Below are positions 35,601-49,713 of a DNA stretch of 64,000 nt, in pieces. This DNA comes from Leuctra nigra. Its lineage: Eukaryota > Arthropoda > Insecta > Plecoptera > Leuctridae. Where the stretch lies: the NCBI GenBank assembly GCA_934045905.1, contig OW203773.1:23051246-23115245 (forward strand). Reading direction: 5' to 3'. The position numbers and the translations under genes were made by a program. Numbering within the stretch: position 1 is the stretch's first letter; each line of letters opens with the position of its first letter. A model generated the notes under the pieces. It had not been told where the DNA came from, made no database searches, and was given only the letters and a program-made list of their open reading frames with translations.

Positions 35601-37060
35601 TACGATCTAGGTGGCTGAATTGGATGCCGTTAGTTTTTTGTCCTCTCATTAAATTTCATAAGAGATCTGTTGAAGAAAATAAATAAGAAATGGAATAGTT
35701 AAAAGTGGTGAGGTTTAAACAAATCATTTTGACATTGCTTCTGTGTCTTGTGAATGGGATGCAATCTTGTTAATTACGTCTACTTTCAGGTAGGAAAATT
35801 GTGTTTCATCCGCCATTTCTAGCTCTAAACAATACAGAACTCTTGCCAGTGCTGGATTGCATGACGATTATTTTGCAGATATGAGAGAGAAATTACGATG
35901 AAAAGTCTAATTAATTCACACAATCATAGCCCATCTCGATATTAGATATCAATACAACCAGAAGTCTAAGGCCTTATAACCCATTATAAAGTTGAATATT
36001 GAAACATGTTTTATGTTCACACATGTCGGGAATAATTAAAATTATCTTTAATTACTCTGCATGAATATAGTCCTTCAAAGCGGGGGTTAAACCTTAAAAT
36101 ATTTGGAGCATCGTTTTATTTGTTATATGATTTCAGGCTTCACGTCAATATTGTATATACCTCTACTACACAATAGTATTGTGTAGATTTTAGTACACTA
36201 TAAAAGTAGAAATATAGTGTACTATAGTGTAGTGTAGAAATGGTGTTGATTTTTAAAAGTTTTAATATCACATTTTTCAGTGCTAACAATTTAGATTTTT
36301 TTAATTTTTGTATCAGTTTAGACTTGGCTTTCTTTACCACACGTTTTGTTTTACGTTACCTGTATCTCCAAGAAAAATTCTCATCTAGATGTATTATTTT
36401 ACATTTATGTTTATAATTTAACTTAAATTCGCCTAATGTCTCCAAATAAACTCCAAATCAATTCATTAAACCCGTTTATTTCGTCTGGTTTATTTAATTT
36501 TAATAATTCGATAATTTGAACTTTTTTCTTAATAGATGAATATTTTTGGAATTTTCACATATTAAATTTTGGTATGTTTTCTAATCGGTGTTAAAATTCA
36601 GAATCCTATCTACCGCTGTCACCGCCACAGCCTAAACGGCTAAACCGATCGATCTAAAATTTTTACCCCATGTGCACTTTTGGCGTCTGAGGTGCCTTTT
36701 TATAAAACCAACCCGACGCCGCAATTTTTAAACCGGAAGTGACGTCATATCTCGAAACCGGCTAAACTGATCGGAACGAAACTAGCGTCAAACGATTCGG
36801 ACGGTCATATATATGAAATTACAGTAGTCTAAAAAGATGTTTACTATTACCGAAATCGGAAAAGACGTCATATAAATGAAGTTTCATACTTAAATCACCT
36901 CTTACTACAATTAACCACATATTACGAAGGTTTATAATAATACAAACATTTATATTAATAAATTCTAGCTGGCAGTGATTGCAACCGACATTTTGCTAAC
37001 CGGAATTTGGAAATCCGGTTCCGGAATTTGGAAATTCCGGAACCGGAATTTTGAATTTGG

Positions 37061-37324
37061 AAATTTCTTGTCGAAAGTCAGCCTTAAGAATTTAATCGAC
37101 TCTGCTGCATTAATTTCTGATCCAGCTAACATGATGGATGGAGATAGCTGCAGGATTCCGCGTAATCGGTTAAAATCAACACATGTAGTTTTCGTTGAAG
37201 AAAACTAAAAACCATTTCTTTTTGCCCAGCTAGCGAGACGATTAACAGTCAGTTGGATTTGACGTTCACAAATACTTAGTCTATGAGAGTTAAAGTGAAT
37301 AACAAAATCATCATCGAAGTACAT
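37061..37324 (-). pseudogene. Non-LTR reverse-transcriptase fragment (unit 3)
   Basis: Same relic as in unit 1, with the TAG nonsense codon. A small deletion to the right of the FDDD box opens the upstream frame by chance. Confidence 0.75.
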
Positions 37325-37619
37325 ATTCAGAAGGCGTATACTGAAACAAATATTTTTATAAATACATTCTTGGTGGCATTGATTTCGCCGCCATTTTCTA
37401 AACCGGAAGTGATGCCATAACTTGAAAAAGGCTGCACCGATTGGAACGAAGCGTTTACTATTCTTCAAGGTTAATCATTTTAAGCATTACTTAGTTCCAA
37501 ATGCAATTCTTCTTAGTATCTAAATCGGAAATGGCTTATTTTTTAAAGGAATTTGTCATTGTTACAACGATTTGTGTTACAAGTGTGAGAATAATCTAAA
37601 AACAGGAGTGATATCTCCA

Positions 37620-38790
37620 TAAAAGAACACTCCAAGAAAAAATACCGGCTAAGTCTTTTCAAAAGAAATCTAAAAATTAAGCACTGAAAAGTAGTGATAT
37701 CAAAAAATGGGCCAAGACAAAACTTAATTTTAAAAACCAAAATACAATTAGCGCATCATTTTTTAGGGCATCTATAGGTGTAGATTTTATGCATATTTCA
37801 CCTCTGGCCTATACGTCAAAACTATCTAGGTATATGCACAATGCACTGCCAATTTAAAATTAAGTTTTGACTTGGCCCATTTCTTAATATTACTACTTTT
37901 CAGAGCTGAATTTTTAGATTTCTAATTTTTTTAATATTTGAAAAGACTATTGAAAAGGTATTTTTACACGAAGAATTTTTTATGGTATTTACTCAATCAA
38001 CATTAAATCATCATTTTTTTTGCAAAAGCCATCTATTACATCCGTCGGAACCAGCCAGAGCCCCACCTCCGCCCAAGCCTGTGACAGTCGTCCAACTACT
38101 ACCTCCATGAGATGAAAGGTCCAGTAATGCTGCAGCATTACGTCCGCTAACACCAGCCAAAGCACCGGCCTCGCTTTGGCCAATGGTAGTCAACACTCCT
38201 GCCTCCATGAGGTGCTAGTCCCGGGACCAGCACCGACCAGAGCACCACCTCGCCCTGGCCAATGGCAGTCATCCTATACTGTCTCCAATAGATGCCAACA
38301 TTAGTAACAGACAGCAACTTTTATTTAAAAAGAAAAAAAAAATTAAAAAAAAAATCAAAAATTCAAAATTTTAAAAACAAAAAAAAATAACATTTTGAAA
38401 TTCCAAAAAAATTATTAATTTTTTTTTAAAAATGTATAAAAATGTCACAAAAAATAGTATACAAAATTCAAAAAAAATTACAAAAAAATAAAAAAATAAA
38501 ATTGGGAAAATTACGAAAATTTGAAAATTTGAGTTCAAAATTAATAATATAAGTTTCAAGTCGTATGAAAAATGAAAAATAAATAAAAAAATCGTAAAAA
38601 GCAGTGATATCCCAAAAAGGCACTCAGTACAAAAGGGCTGCTAAGTCACTTCAAATAAGAAAAAAATTAAATAATTCTATAAATTTAGGACTGAAAATTA
38701 ATAATACCTATCAAAAAATGGGAAAGTCAAAACAATTTAAAAATATTAGGTGCATCGTTTTGTATGTGATCATTATGATTTCAGGAAGTA
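37620..38790. repeat. P/R/Q inverted module block X3 (unit 3)
   Basis: Inverted P arm, forward P arm, R (38022-38320), A/T spacer and Q, as at 17640-18840. Confidence 0.63.
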
Positions 38791-39156
38791 ATTTAATTTT
38801 TGAAGTGTTACAGCAAAATTAAAGACTATTTGAAAAAATGTTCGATAGACCCAGCCACTTTAAGCAGACAATGTGTTTATTTTGAGCAATTCGTGGAATT
38901 TGGTCAGGTAGTCATTGCATAATTTCAGATTGATCAGGGAACCGGTTTGGTATTGCAACTGCAACCCGAAAAACATGATGATGGAAGGGGTGATAAAACA
39001 TTTTCGAGATATTTGACATCCAACACGCAAAATGTCGTCTCTAAGTCCTCGTCTCTAAGGATTTAAAATATTTCGAATTCATAGTTTGGGAGTGATGTCA
39101 TCTCACCATCTTGATCTCATAAAAATGAAGAATCAGACATGAATCACCTCTTACTG

Positions 39157-39628
39157 TAATTATTTTTTTTATTTATTTTTTTGGCGCTGAACGACTTGGT
39201 TATAAGCGCTATTTTTTCAATTTATTTTTCAAAAAAAATTAATTCAAAAATTTTAATTTATATTTTACATGTTAACTTTTAATATCATAATTTTAATTTC
39301 TTCTAAATTTCGTCATATAGATTAGTTTCCTTTAAAAATCTGATACCCGTATCGATGTTATTGGAGTTGTCATCAAGAATCTCTGCGATATCCCCTGACA
39401 TATTCAGACTCCTACGCTTTTGACTATATTAATCACATTCGCATAATACATGCTGAATGGACAAAGGCGCATCATATGCATCACATCTAGGAGGATTTTC
39501 ACCACACATAAAAAATCCGTGTGTAAGTCGACTATGACCAATTCGTAGCCTGGCAATGACAACCTCTTCCCTGCGCGACCTGCGAGAAGAAGATGACCAG
39601 ACCCGAATGGTAGGTTTAATTGTTCTTA
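39157..39628 (-). pseudogene. 3' end of a non-LTR retrotransposon (unit 3)
   Basis: RLRIGHSRLTHGFFMCGENP and PRCDAYDAPLSIQHVLCECD are followed by TAA. This carries the Y and stop variants found in units 1 and 4. Confidence 0.74.
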
Positions 39629-40343
39629 AAAAAAAAATCAAAATTTCATAAAAATTACGAAAATTTGATAATTCTGAGTTTAAAAATAATATGCGTTTCA
39701 AGTCGTATGAATAATCTTAAAAAAACAGTGATATCCCAAAAAGGCACTCGGTGCAAAAAGGGCTGCCACGTCTTTTCAACTTAGAAAAAAATAGATATTA
39801 ATTGTATTATTTAATGATGATACCTATCAAAAAATGGGAGAGTCAAAACAATTTAAAAATATTTTGCATATCATTTTATTTGTGATTTTATGAGTTCAGG
39901 CCTACACGTCAAAAATGCGCATAGTTTCTTGTAGCTGACAATGCTTCTACAAGTTGGTATTTGTGTGTAAACAGCTATGAATAAATAAATAAATAAAATA
40001 AATGTAGATTTTTTTAAATAGTTTAGCTTTCATTGCTGACATTTTAGATTTTTTTCTGTAAATAGACTTGCCTGACTTTTTACACTTTTTTTACTAGAGG
40101 GATCCTTTCATGTGAAACATGAAGCAATGATTGCATTTTCTGGGAATGTAATAGATTTGGTACAATTACAAACTTATGAAAGTTATACTCTCTTGAACAA
40201 TTGACTTCTTATCCTCCCGAAAAGAAGAATGCCAAACCTATTTATCATAATGCCTATCTATGGTGCGGAAGCCCGATGTAGAACGTAGAAACCCTTACCA
40301 TTTACAAAATAATATAATGTTTGGCCGATATGACACTAGAAAG

Positions 40344-40560
40344 GTACACTTGGCCAAACAAAACTTGAACGTTTAATAAATCTGATAGGCTGATAAATGT
40401 AAGATCGCACCATCAGAAGTCAGTCTAAGCGATCTCATTGTCTCACTCTAGTAGGTGACCTCACATTTCAATGATAATAACAATATTTGATTGGTTGTGG
40501 GACATGACCAGCAGTCATTCAAATTTGGTCAACGTTCAAGTTTTGTTTGGCCGAGTGTAC
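40344..40560. mobile_element. MITE-like inverted-repeat element (unit 4 copy)
   Basis: Ends as at 20551-20767. The second, adjacent inverted-repeat element follows at about 40555-40771. Confidence 0.66.
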
Positions 40561-41233
40561 ACTCGACAATTCATAAAACGGTATTTGAACGAAACAAATT
40601 GGCTGCTGGTCGGGTTCATTGACAATCAATCCTTGTTATTATCAATGAAATCAGAGCTCACCTACTAGAGGTAAATGACGAGTATGTATAGACTTCATCA
40701 GATGATGCCATCACATTTTTTTCAGACAATCCATTTCTTTTAAATACCGTTTTATGAATTGTCGAGTGTACATTATTTAAAAAAATGTTTGTATGAACTT
40801 TCTGTTTTCCGCGGCCGTCTGATATCTCGAAGGAACAAGGCGTTCCAAAAAATGGAACACACAAAACGCAAAAACGGTCTAAGTGGGCTTTATGCAGTGT
40901 GGAGAACGCTGAACCGCAGTAGATGCAAGACAAAAAATCATAAGTGGGGCTCTAATAATGACTGACATTAACAAGCAATGTTAATCCATATGGCCGTGAA
41001 GCGAATTCCATCAAATTCGCGCGAATAGCGGCAATGGAATAACGCCAAATAGGCTGTAGGGAACAACAGGAAATCATCTTTTGTTTTTGGTCCTTGCGGG
41101 TTAACAGCAAAATTCATTTGCTTTTCTTCTATGGAATAAAGACAATTGAATATTTGCAGTGAGAATCTAGGTTTCTGTGGAAAACTTCTATGGAGTCTAT
41201 GAAGGGATGTGCGTTGTGAAAAATATCCGACTA

Positions 41234-41281
41234 AACCTCTCACTTGCCGGGCGAGAGCTCTACCAACTGAGCTACCCGGTC
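41234..41281 (-). repeat. tRNA-Ala-like 5' half (unit 4)
   Basis: Identical in the A box and anticodon arm to the other copies. Confidence 0.68.
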
Positions 41282-41481
41282 GGACGGACGGACATTAGAC
41301 ACAACGCACTGATGAGGGTTAAAGATCTACCAGGAGAATGGTGAACTGTCAGAAACCGTGGAGAACTATCATACCACCGGTGACAACTGTCACCCTGTCT
41401 CTTTGCACTTTTCAGCTGGAAAGATGAACATGCATGGAAAACTTCCACGGAGTAAATTAAATAAAAACGCAGTATTGAGAA

Positions 41482-41767
41482 ACGGAACAGGTTGGGTGAG
41501 TGGTTAACGCTCTCAGCTTGTATTCCGGAGGCCCGGGTTCGATTCCCGCGGCCGTCCTTCCTGACTGGGGTTTTTCGTGGTTTTCCCTCAGTCTTCAGGC
41601 AAATGCTGGGAAGGTACCCTACTAATAGGCCACGACCGCCTCCTTCCCACCTTCCATCCTTACCTACTCTTCACCATCATCTCCCAATCATCATCATAAT
41701 CATCCATCCGTCGCCATTAGCCTCGCTGCAGAACAGTGCGACGTTAAGCCCCAGACAAAAAAAAAAA
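41482..41767 (+). mobile_element. tRNA-derived SINE, private to unit 4
   Basis: The head has an A-box-like GGGTGAGTGGTTAACGC and an exact B box, GGGTTCGATTCC. A central TTTTTCGTGGTTTTCCCTCA and a T/C-rich stretch follow, ending in GACGTTAAGCCCCAGAC plus about 14 A. GTATTGAGAA flanks both sides (41472-41481 and 41768-41777), and sister units show one copy of it. This is a full-length, recent SINE insertion that needs enzymes from a LINE partner. The apparent 114-residue reading across it is an artefact. Confidence 0.95.
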
Positions 41768-42096
41768 GTATTGAGAACCGATTGCCAGTATTGTGTTGCC
41801 ATAAGTGTGCCAGTAGATATGTCAGGTAAAAGTTAAAAATATTTAACACTATTGCCCAAACATTTAGTAGTGACTTGACTTATTATACGTTATGTTAGAA
41901 TATTATATGCTATATTATTATATATATTTTTTATTATATGCTATATTATATGCTATATTATTATATGCAATATTATTAATATGTATTATTATTATATGCT
42001 ATATTATATTATTATATGCTATGTTTGTTGAATGATTTTTTTTGATTTTATATGTTTTTTTTTTTTTTAAGTGTACACAGAGTGTATACTGATTTT

Positions 42097-43450
42097 TTTA
42101 GTTGTTTAACCCACTATACAAACCCTGTCGGAAGACTGATGCAATAATAGATGGCATGCTATCGGGCAGTTACTTTAACAAGCCTGTTCTACATTGACCT
42201 TGGAAAGTTCCCGTTTTGACATTAATGACAGCAAGGGTTAATGCTCTCACAGCAGAAGACCTTCGACCAATCCCTGACAATTCAAGTGAATTGACAAGGC
42301 CCTTACCTAGTTCGGGGCACCAAGATAGAACACCCAAATATGCTGGATGAACACCCTGTTTGCCTCTCAAACTAGACACTGCAAAAAAAACTAAATAAAT
42401 GACCTAAACCTAAACCTAAACCTATAACCTAAGCCTAAAAATAAACTAATAATAACCTAAACAAATAACTATAATTAATAATAATTTCTAATAATAACTA
42501 ATAAATAATAGCTAATAATAAACTAATAATAACTTAATAGTATAAAAAATAGCCTAGGTATTATCTCTAAAATTTTGTTATAATAAAAAAAAATCAAATG
42601 TTCGTTGGAAAAAAAAAGTTTGTTGCATGATTTTTTTTGAAATTTAATTTTAATTTTTTTTTTTAATTCTTTTGTGATTTTTTTAATTTTTTTACCCCAC
42701 TATACAAACCCTGTCAGAAGTCTGAAAAACACAAAAAAGTTCGTTGCATAATTTTTTTTTAAATTTCAAATTATTTTTTATTTTTTTTATCCATTTTGTG
42801 ATTTTTTTAGTTGTTTACCCCACTATACAAACCCTGTCAGAAGTCTGATGCGGCAATAGATGCCTAGAACTAGATACTGCAAAAAAAACAAAAAAAATGA
42901 CCTAAACCTAAACCTAAACCTAATAACATAAACCTAATTATAAACTAATAATAAGCTAATAATAATTAATAATAATTACTAATAATAACATAATAATAAC
43001 TTAATAGCTTAAAAAATAACCTAGGTACCACCTTTAAAATTCTATTTGAATAAAAATAAATAAAAACAAATCAAATGAGTTAAAACAAAAAAAAGTTAGT
43101 TGCATGACTTTTTTTATTTAATTTTTTTTAACTAAAGATCGTCACCCAAGTTAGCTGATGCAGTACGAAAGTACGCAATTTGGAAAAAAACAATAGTGTT
43201 GGACAAAAATCTGTTGGAGCTATGATGCGGCAATAGATATGTTATGCTGTCGTGTCATTACTTCAACAAGCTGTACATAGACCGGGCCTCTAATAACAGC
43301 AAGGGTTAATGCTCTCTAGCAAATGGCCGTCGAGCAAACCCTGAAAACACAAAGGAGTTGACAAGGCCCTTGCCTAGTCTTGGGCAACAGGATAGAACAC
43401 CCAGCTATGCTTGATGAACACCCCGTTTGCCGCTCGAAAAAGACACTGCA
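42097..43450. repeat. Threefold degenerate internal repeat (unit 4)
   Basis: Counterpart of 10868-12215. Confidence 0.62.
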
Positions 43451-44006
43451 AAAGTCTACCCACTTGAGGTAGTAACAATCTCCGATCATTTACTAGACAT
43501 CAAGAGCCTTATTATATTACCCATGAACTCCATGTTAAATGTTACCAATTCCCCCTAACAAAATAAGAAGACAACTGAAAGTTATCACCTAGTCTAAAAT
43601 ATTAACAAAATAAACATAATTAGAAAATGAATCAGAGACAAAACCCATGTTGGAACCCTGACCCTGCATCGAACCCGGGTCTGCTGATCAGCCTGACAGA
43701 ACACTGTGACAACAGATACAGTAGTTAAGAGAGCAGACTAGTCTAGGTTAGTCATGTAACACAGACACAATACCTACTGGCGGCAAAACACAATACTGGT
43801 AACAATTCTCAATACCGATTAATACCGTTAATACAAATATAGTTGATCCGTTATTTCACCTTTTAGGAAGAATCTTCATGAATAAATTAACATAATAATC
43901 AGCCAAGTTTGCATAATCGAACCCATAGCATGGAGCTGAAGCTCGACAGAAGACTCGGAGCTGTAGGGATTGTAGCTGTAGGGATAGTTTTTAGGGCATC
44001 TTTAGG

Positions 44007-44385
44007 CACCGAGTGTTCATACCCCCAGCGCCACTAGCGAGAGAAATCGGCAAAACTGTGAGGCGAAGAATCAGCAATTTTATAGTCTCTCATTGGCCGT
44101 GGCCATAGCAACCGATAAAAATCCACAGATAACTCAAAATAGCTCAGAATTGGTAAAATAGAGGAGCAAACTAATAATTTTATCAGACTCAGTGGAATTT
44201 TTGACACTTCATACATTTTGCTCAGCGAAATATCATTTGGAGTATTATTGTAAGAATGCATACAATGAGTAATGTTTACTTATTGCTGCAACTAAGGGTA
44301 TGAGGATCATACCAAGAGTTGCTAATTTATTCCACCAATGGCGCAGTTTCTCATTTTTAGAAACAAAAGTGAGTCACACTCGGTG
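44007..44385. mobile_element. hAT-like MITE, empty of the nested MITE (unit 4)
   Basis: The 379-bp element has CACCGAG/CTCGGTG ends and an uninterrupted CAACTAAGGGTATG at 44290, where units 1, 2 and 5 carry 570 extra bp. It also has small private insertions (GGTAAAATA near 44152, and CCAAGAGTTGCTAATT near 44311), so it is a distinct lineage and not simply a precise excision. Confidence 0.82.
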
Positions 44386-44386
44386 C

Positions 44387-45482
44387 CTATAGGTGTAGAT
44401 TTTATGCATATTTCACATCTGGCCTATACGTCTAAACTATCTAGGTATTTACACGATGCGCCAAGTATATTTTGGTTTTTAAAACTAAGTTTTCGCATGG
44501 CCCACTTTTTTTATATTACTACTTTTCAGCGCTGAATGTTTAGATTTCTTATATTTTTTATAGTTGAAAAGACTAGGCTGGTATTTTTGCACGGAGTGTT
44601 TTTTTATGGGGATATCACTTCTTTTTTCAGATTATTCTCACACTTGTAACACAAATCGGAGCAACAACCATTTAGCAACAATTTTTTGATATCACTACTT
44701 TTCAGCGCTGAATTTTTAGATTTCTTATAGTTGAAAAGACTTGGCTGGTATTTTTACACGGAGTGTTTTTATGGTATGATCTACTCAATCGACATAACGC
44801 ATCTGGTTTATTGCAAAAGCCATCTGTTACCTCCGTTGGCACCAGTTTGAGCCCCGACCTGCGCCCATACTTGTGACAACCACCACACAGCTACCGTCCC
44901 CATTAGATGCTAACAGCTTGAAGCCTAGTAATGCTGCAGCAATACTGAGTTAGACAACAGACAAAGCTCCGACCTGCGCCCTGTCCAGTGACGACCACCA
45001 CACAGCTATTGCCTCCATGAGATGCCAACTTAAGTAACAGACGGCAACTTTTATTAGTGACCAATCGGAAATGTATTTTTTTTAAGGGAACTTTCATTGG
45101 TGCGATAATATGGGTTACAAGTCGTATGAATAATCTAAAAAAGCAGTGATCCCAAAAAGCACTCGGTCTCTTCAACTAAGGAAAAAAATTATAAATTTGA
45201 AAATTTAAAAATTCAAAAAAATTTTAAAACAAAAATCTAAAAATTTTAATTTTAAAAACTCCCCCAAAAAAATCGAAAAAATCTTAAAAATAAATTCGAA
45301 AAATTTCAAAAAAAAATTTATATAAAATTCCAAAAAATAAAAATAAAAATAATCGAAGTTTTGGAAAATTACGAAAATTCGAGTTCAAAAATAATATGCG
45401 TTTTAAGTCGTATGAATATTCTAAAAAAAGCAGTGCTGTCCCAAAAAAACACTTAATGTAAAAAAGGATGCCAAATAAAATT

Positions 45483-45517
<35 letters not shown>

Positions 45518-45590
45518 AAAATTCAAAAAATTCAGCACTGATAAGTATAATGATTTCAAAAATGGTCTAAGTCAAAACTATTTTAAGGGT
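44387..45590. repeat. P/R/Q inverted module block X2 (unit 4)
   Basis: One tandem P segment fewer than units 1, 2 and 5. R is at 44813-45055, and a pure A run is at about 45485-45514. Confidence 0.62.
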
Positions 45591-47613
45591 TAACCGGCGC
45601 CAGGCGACCGACCTACAACCTTTGATTTTTTGCCCTTTTTGGGTTCTTTATAGGTAGTTAAATTTTTGAGATATTCATGACTAAACCTTGTAGTTTTCCC
45701 ATAAGCTATTATGTGCAAGGTCAAATATTTGTCAATATATCACAGATATCTAAAAATCCAGACGATGAATATTTTTTGAAAACTGTTTTTTATCATCATT
45801 ATTTCCATATCTTCGCAACAAGCACTTCAAAATGTAGGGTTGACGGACTAACTTCAAAAATAGATCAAGAATTGTGTTCTTAATTGTGTGTGTTTTTCCT
45901 CTATTTGAAAGATACCATTCACGTGTGGCAACGTTGTATAAAGTGAACAGAATTACCTATTTAGTACCAAATTTACTATCTTGCATACAACCAGTACTCT
46001 TATGGGTAATATATCTACTTAAACATCCCAACAATATCAAAATAATATGTAATTTATGTAAAAGATTTTTATCTTTCCAAAATCTATCAAATTATTATTA
46101 ATAAATGTAAAAATATAAACAATGCATTCTATAACATCTTGAGACCCTGACTGTACGATCTAGGTGGCTGAATTGGATGCCGTTAGTTTTTTGTCCTCTC
46201 ATTAAATTTCATAAGAGATCTGTTGAAGAAAATAAATAAGAAATGGAATAGTTAAAAGTGGTGAGGTTTAAACAAATCATTTTGACATTGCTTCTGTGTC
46301 TTGTGAATGGGATGCAATCTTGTTAATTACGTCTACTTTCAGGTAGGAAAATTGTGTTTCATCCGCCATTTCTAGCTCTAAACAATACAGAACTCTTGCC
46401 AGTGCTGGATTGCATGACGATTATTTTGCAGATATGAGAGAGAAATTACGATGAAAAGTCTAATTAATTCACACAATCATAGCCCATCTCGATATTAGAT
46501 ATCAATACAACCAGAAGTCTAAGGCCTTATAACCCATTATAAAGTTGAATATTGAAACATGTTTTATGTTCACACATGTCGGGAATAATTAAAATTATCT
46601 TTAATTACTCTGCATGAATATAGTCCTTCAAAGCGGGGGTTAAACCTTAAAATATTTGGAGCATCGTTTTATTTGTTATATGATTTCAGGCTTCACGTCA
46701 ATATTGTATATACCTCTACTACACAATAGTATTGTGTAGATTTTAGTACACTATAAAAGTAGAAATATAGTGTACTATAGTGTAGTGTAGAAATGGTGTT
46801 GATTTTTAAAAGTTTTAATATCACATTTTTCAGTGCTAACAATTTAGATTTTTTTAATTTTTGTATCAGTTTAGACTTGGTTTTCTTTACCACACGTTTT
46901 GTTTTACGTTACCTGTATCTCCAAGAAAAATTCTCATCTAGATGTATTATTTTACATTTATGTTTATAATTTAACTTAAATTCGCCTAATGTCTCCAAAT
47001 AAACTCCAAATCAATTCATTAAACCCGTTTATTTCGTCTGGTTTATTTAATTTTAATAATTCGATAATTTGAACTTTTTTCTTAATAGATGAATATTTTT
47101 GGAATTTTCACATATTAAATTTTGGAATGTTTTCTAATCGGTGTTAAAATTCAGAATCCTATCTACCGCTGTCACCGCCACAGCCTAAACGGCTAAACCG
47201 ATCGATCTAAAATTTTTACCCCATGTGCACTTTTGGCGTCTGAGGTGCCTTTTTATAAAACCAACCCGACGCCGCAATTTTTAAACCGGAAGTGACGTCA
47301 TATCTCGAAACCGGCTAAACTGATCGGAACGAAACTAGCGTCAAACGATTCGGACGGTCATATATATGAAATTACAGTAGTCTAAAAAGATGTTTACTAT
47401 TACCGAAATCGGAAAAGACGTCATATAAATGAAGTTTCATACTTAAATCACCTCTTACTACAATTAACCACATATTACGAAGGTTTATAATAATACAAAC
47501 ATTTATATTAATAAATTCTAGCTGGCAGTGATTGCAACCGACATTTTGCTAACCGGAATTTGGAAATCCGGTTCCGGAATTTGGAAATTCCGGAACCGGA
47601 ATTTTGAATTTGG

Positions 47614-47877
47614 AAATTTCTTGTCGAAAGTCAGCCTTAAGAATTTAATAAACTCTGCTGCATTAATTTCTGATCCAGCTAACATGATGGATGGAGATAG
47701 CTGCAGGATTCCGCGTAATCGGTTAAAATCAACACATGTAGTTTTCGTTGAAGAAAACTTAAAACCATTTCTTTCTGCCCAGCTAGCGAGACGATTAACA
47801 GTCAGTTGGATTTGACGTTCACAAATACTAAGTATATGAGAGTTAAAGTGAATAACAAAATCATCATCGAAGTACAT
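47614..47877 (-). pseudogene. Non-LTR reverse-transcriptase fragment (unit 4)
   Basis: Open frame with the Lys codon at the variable stop site, as in unit 2. It otherwise shares the A variant upstream that marks units 3-5. Confidence 0.77.
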
Positions 47878-48169
47878 ATTCAGAAGGCGTATACTGAAAC
47901 AAATATTTTATATAAATACATTCTTGGTGGCATTGATTTCAGCCGCCATTTTCTAAACCGGAAGTGATGCCATAACTTGAAAAAGGCTGCACCGATTGGA
48001 ACGAAGCGTTTACTATTCTTCAAGGTTAATCATTTTAAGCATTACTTAGTTCCAAATGCAATTCTTCTTAGTATCTAAATCGGAAATGGCTTATTTTTTA
48101 AAGGAATTTGTCATTGTTACAACGATTTGTGTTACAAGTGTGAGAATAATCTAAAAACAGGAGTGATAT

Positions 48170-49360
48170 CTCCATAAAAGAACACTCCAAGAAAAATTAC
48201 CGGCCAAGTCTTTTCAAAAGAAATCTAAAAATTTAGCACTGAAAAGTAGTGATATCAAAAAATGGGCCAAGACAAAACTTAATTTTAAAAACCAAAATAC
48301 AATTAGCGCATCATTTTTTAGGGCATCTATAGGTGTAGATTTTATGCATATTTCACCTCTGGCCTATACGTCTAAACTATCTAGGTATATGCACAATGCA
48401 CTGCCAATTTAAAATTAAGTTTTGACTTGGCCCATTTCTTAATATTACTACTTTTCAGAGCTGAATTTTTAGATTTCTAATTTTTTTAATATTTGAAAAG
48501 ACTATTGAAAAGGTATTTTTACACGAAGAATTTTTTATGGTATTTACTCAATCAACATTAAATCATCATTTTTTTTGCAAAAGCCATCTATTACATCCGT
48601 CGGAACCAGCCAGAGCCCCACCTCCGCCCAAGCCTGTGACAGTCGTCCAACTACTACCTCCATGAGATGAAAGGTCCAGTAATGCTGCAGCATTACGTCC
48701 GCTATCACCAGCCAAAGCACCGGCCTCGCTTTGGCCAATGGTAGTCAACACTCCTGCCTCCATGAGGTGCTAGTCCCGGGACCAGCACCGACCAGAGCAC
48801 CACCTCGCCCTGGCCAATGGCAGTCATCCTATACTGTCTCCAATAGATGCCAACATCAGTAACAGACAGCAACTTTTATTTAAAAAGAAAAAAAAAATTA
48901 AAAAAAAAATCAAAAATTCAAAATTTTAAAAACAAAAAAAAATAACATTTTGAAATTCCAAAAAAATTATTGATTTTTTTTTAAAAATGTTTAAAAAATG
49001 TCAAAAAAATAGTATACAAAATTCAAAAAAAATTACAAAAAAATAAAAAAATAAAATTGGGAAAATTACGAAAATTTGAAAATTTGAGTTCAAAATTAAT
49101 AATATAAGTTTCAAGTCGTATGAAAAATGAAAAATAAATAAAAAAATCGTAAAAAGCAGTGATATCCCAAAAAGGCACTCAGTACAAAAGGGCTGCTAAG
49201 TCACTTCAAATAAGAAAAAAATTAAATAATTCTATAAATTTAGGACTGAAAATTAATAATACCTATCAAAAAATGGGAAAGTCAAAACAATTTAAAAATA
49301 TTAGGTGCATCGTTTTGTTTGTGATCATTATGATTTCAGGAAGTAATTTAATTTTTGAAG
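48170..49360. repeat. P/R/Q inverted module block X3 (unit 4)
   Basis: Same order as the other X3 blocks; R is at 48577-48870. Confidence 0.63.
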
Positions 49361-49713
49361 TGTTACAGCAAAATTAAAGACTATTTGAAAAAATGTTCGA
49401 TAGACCCAGCCACTTTAAGCAGACAATGTGTTTATTTTGAGCAATTCGTGGAATTTGGTCAGGTAGTCATTGCATAATTTCAGATTGATCAGGGAACCGG
49501 TTTGGTATTGCAACTGCAACCCGAAAAACATGATGATGGAAGGGGTGATAAAACATTTTCGAGATATTTGACATCCAACACGCAAAATGTCGTCTCTAAG
49601 TCCTCGTCTCTAAGGATTTAAAATATTTCGAATTCATAGTTTGGGAGTGACGTCATCTCACCATCTTGATCTCATAAAAATGAAGAATCAGACATGAATC
49701 ACCTCTTACTGTA

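Larger units (their letters stand above)
33949..39628. repeat. Array unit 3 (left half missing)
   Basis: It begins abruptly inside a P arm (GCCCATTTCTTAATATTACT) and then follows the unit order through X2, the noncoding block (35050-36960), the reverse-transcriptase relic, X3 and the non-LTR tail. Block S, the tRNA half, the threefold repeat and the hAT-like MITE are all absent, which makes it about 5.7 kb. Confidence 0.88.
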
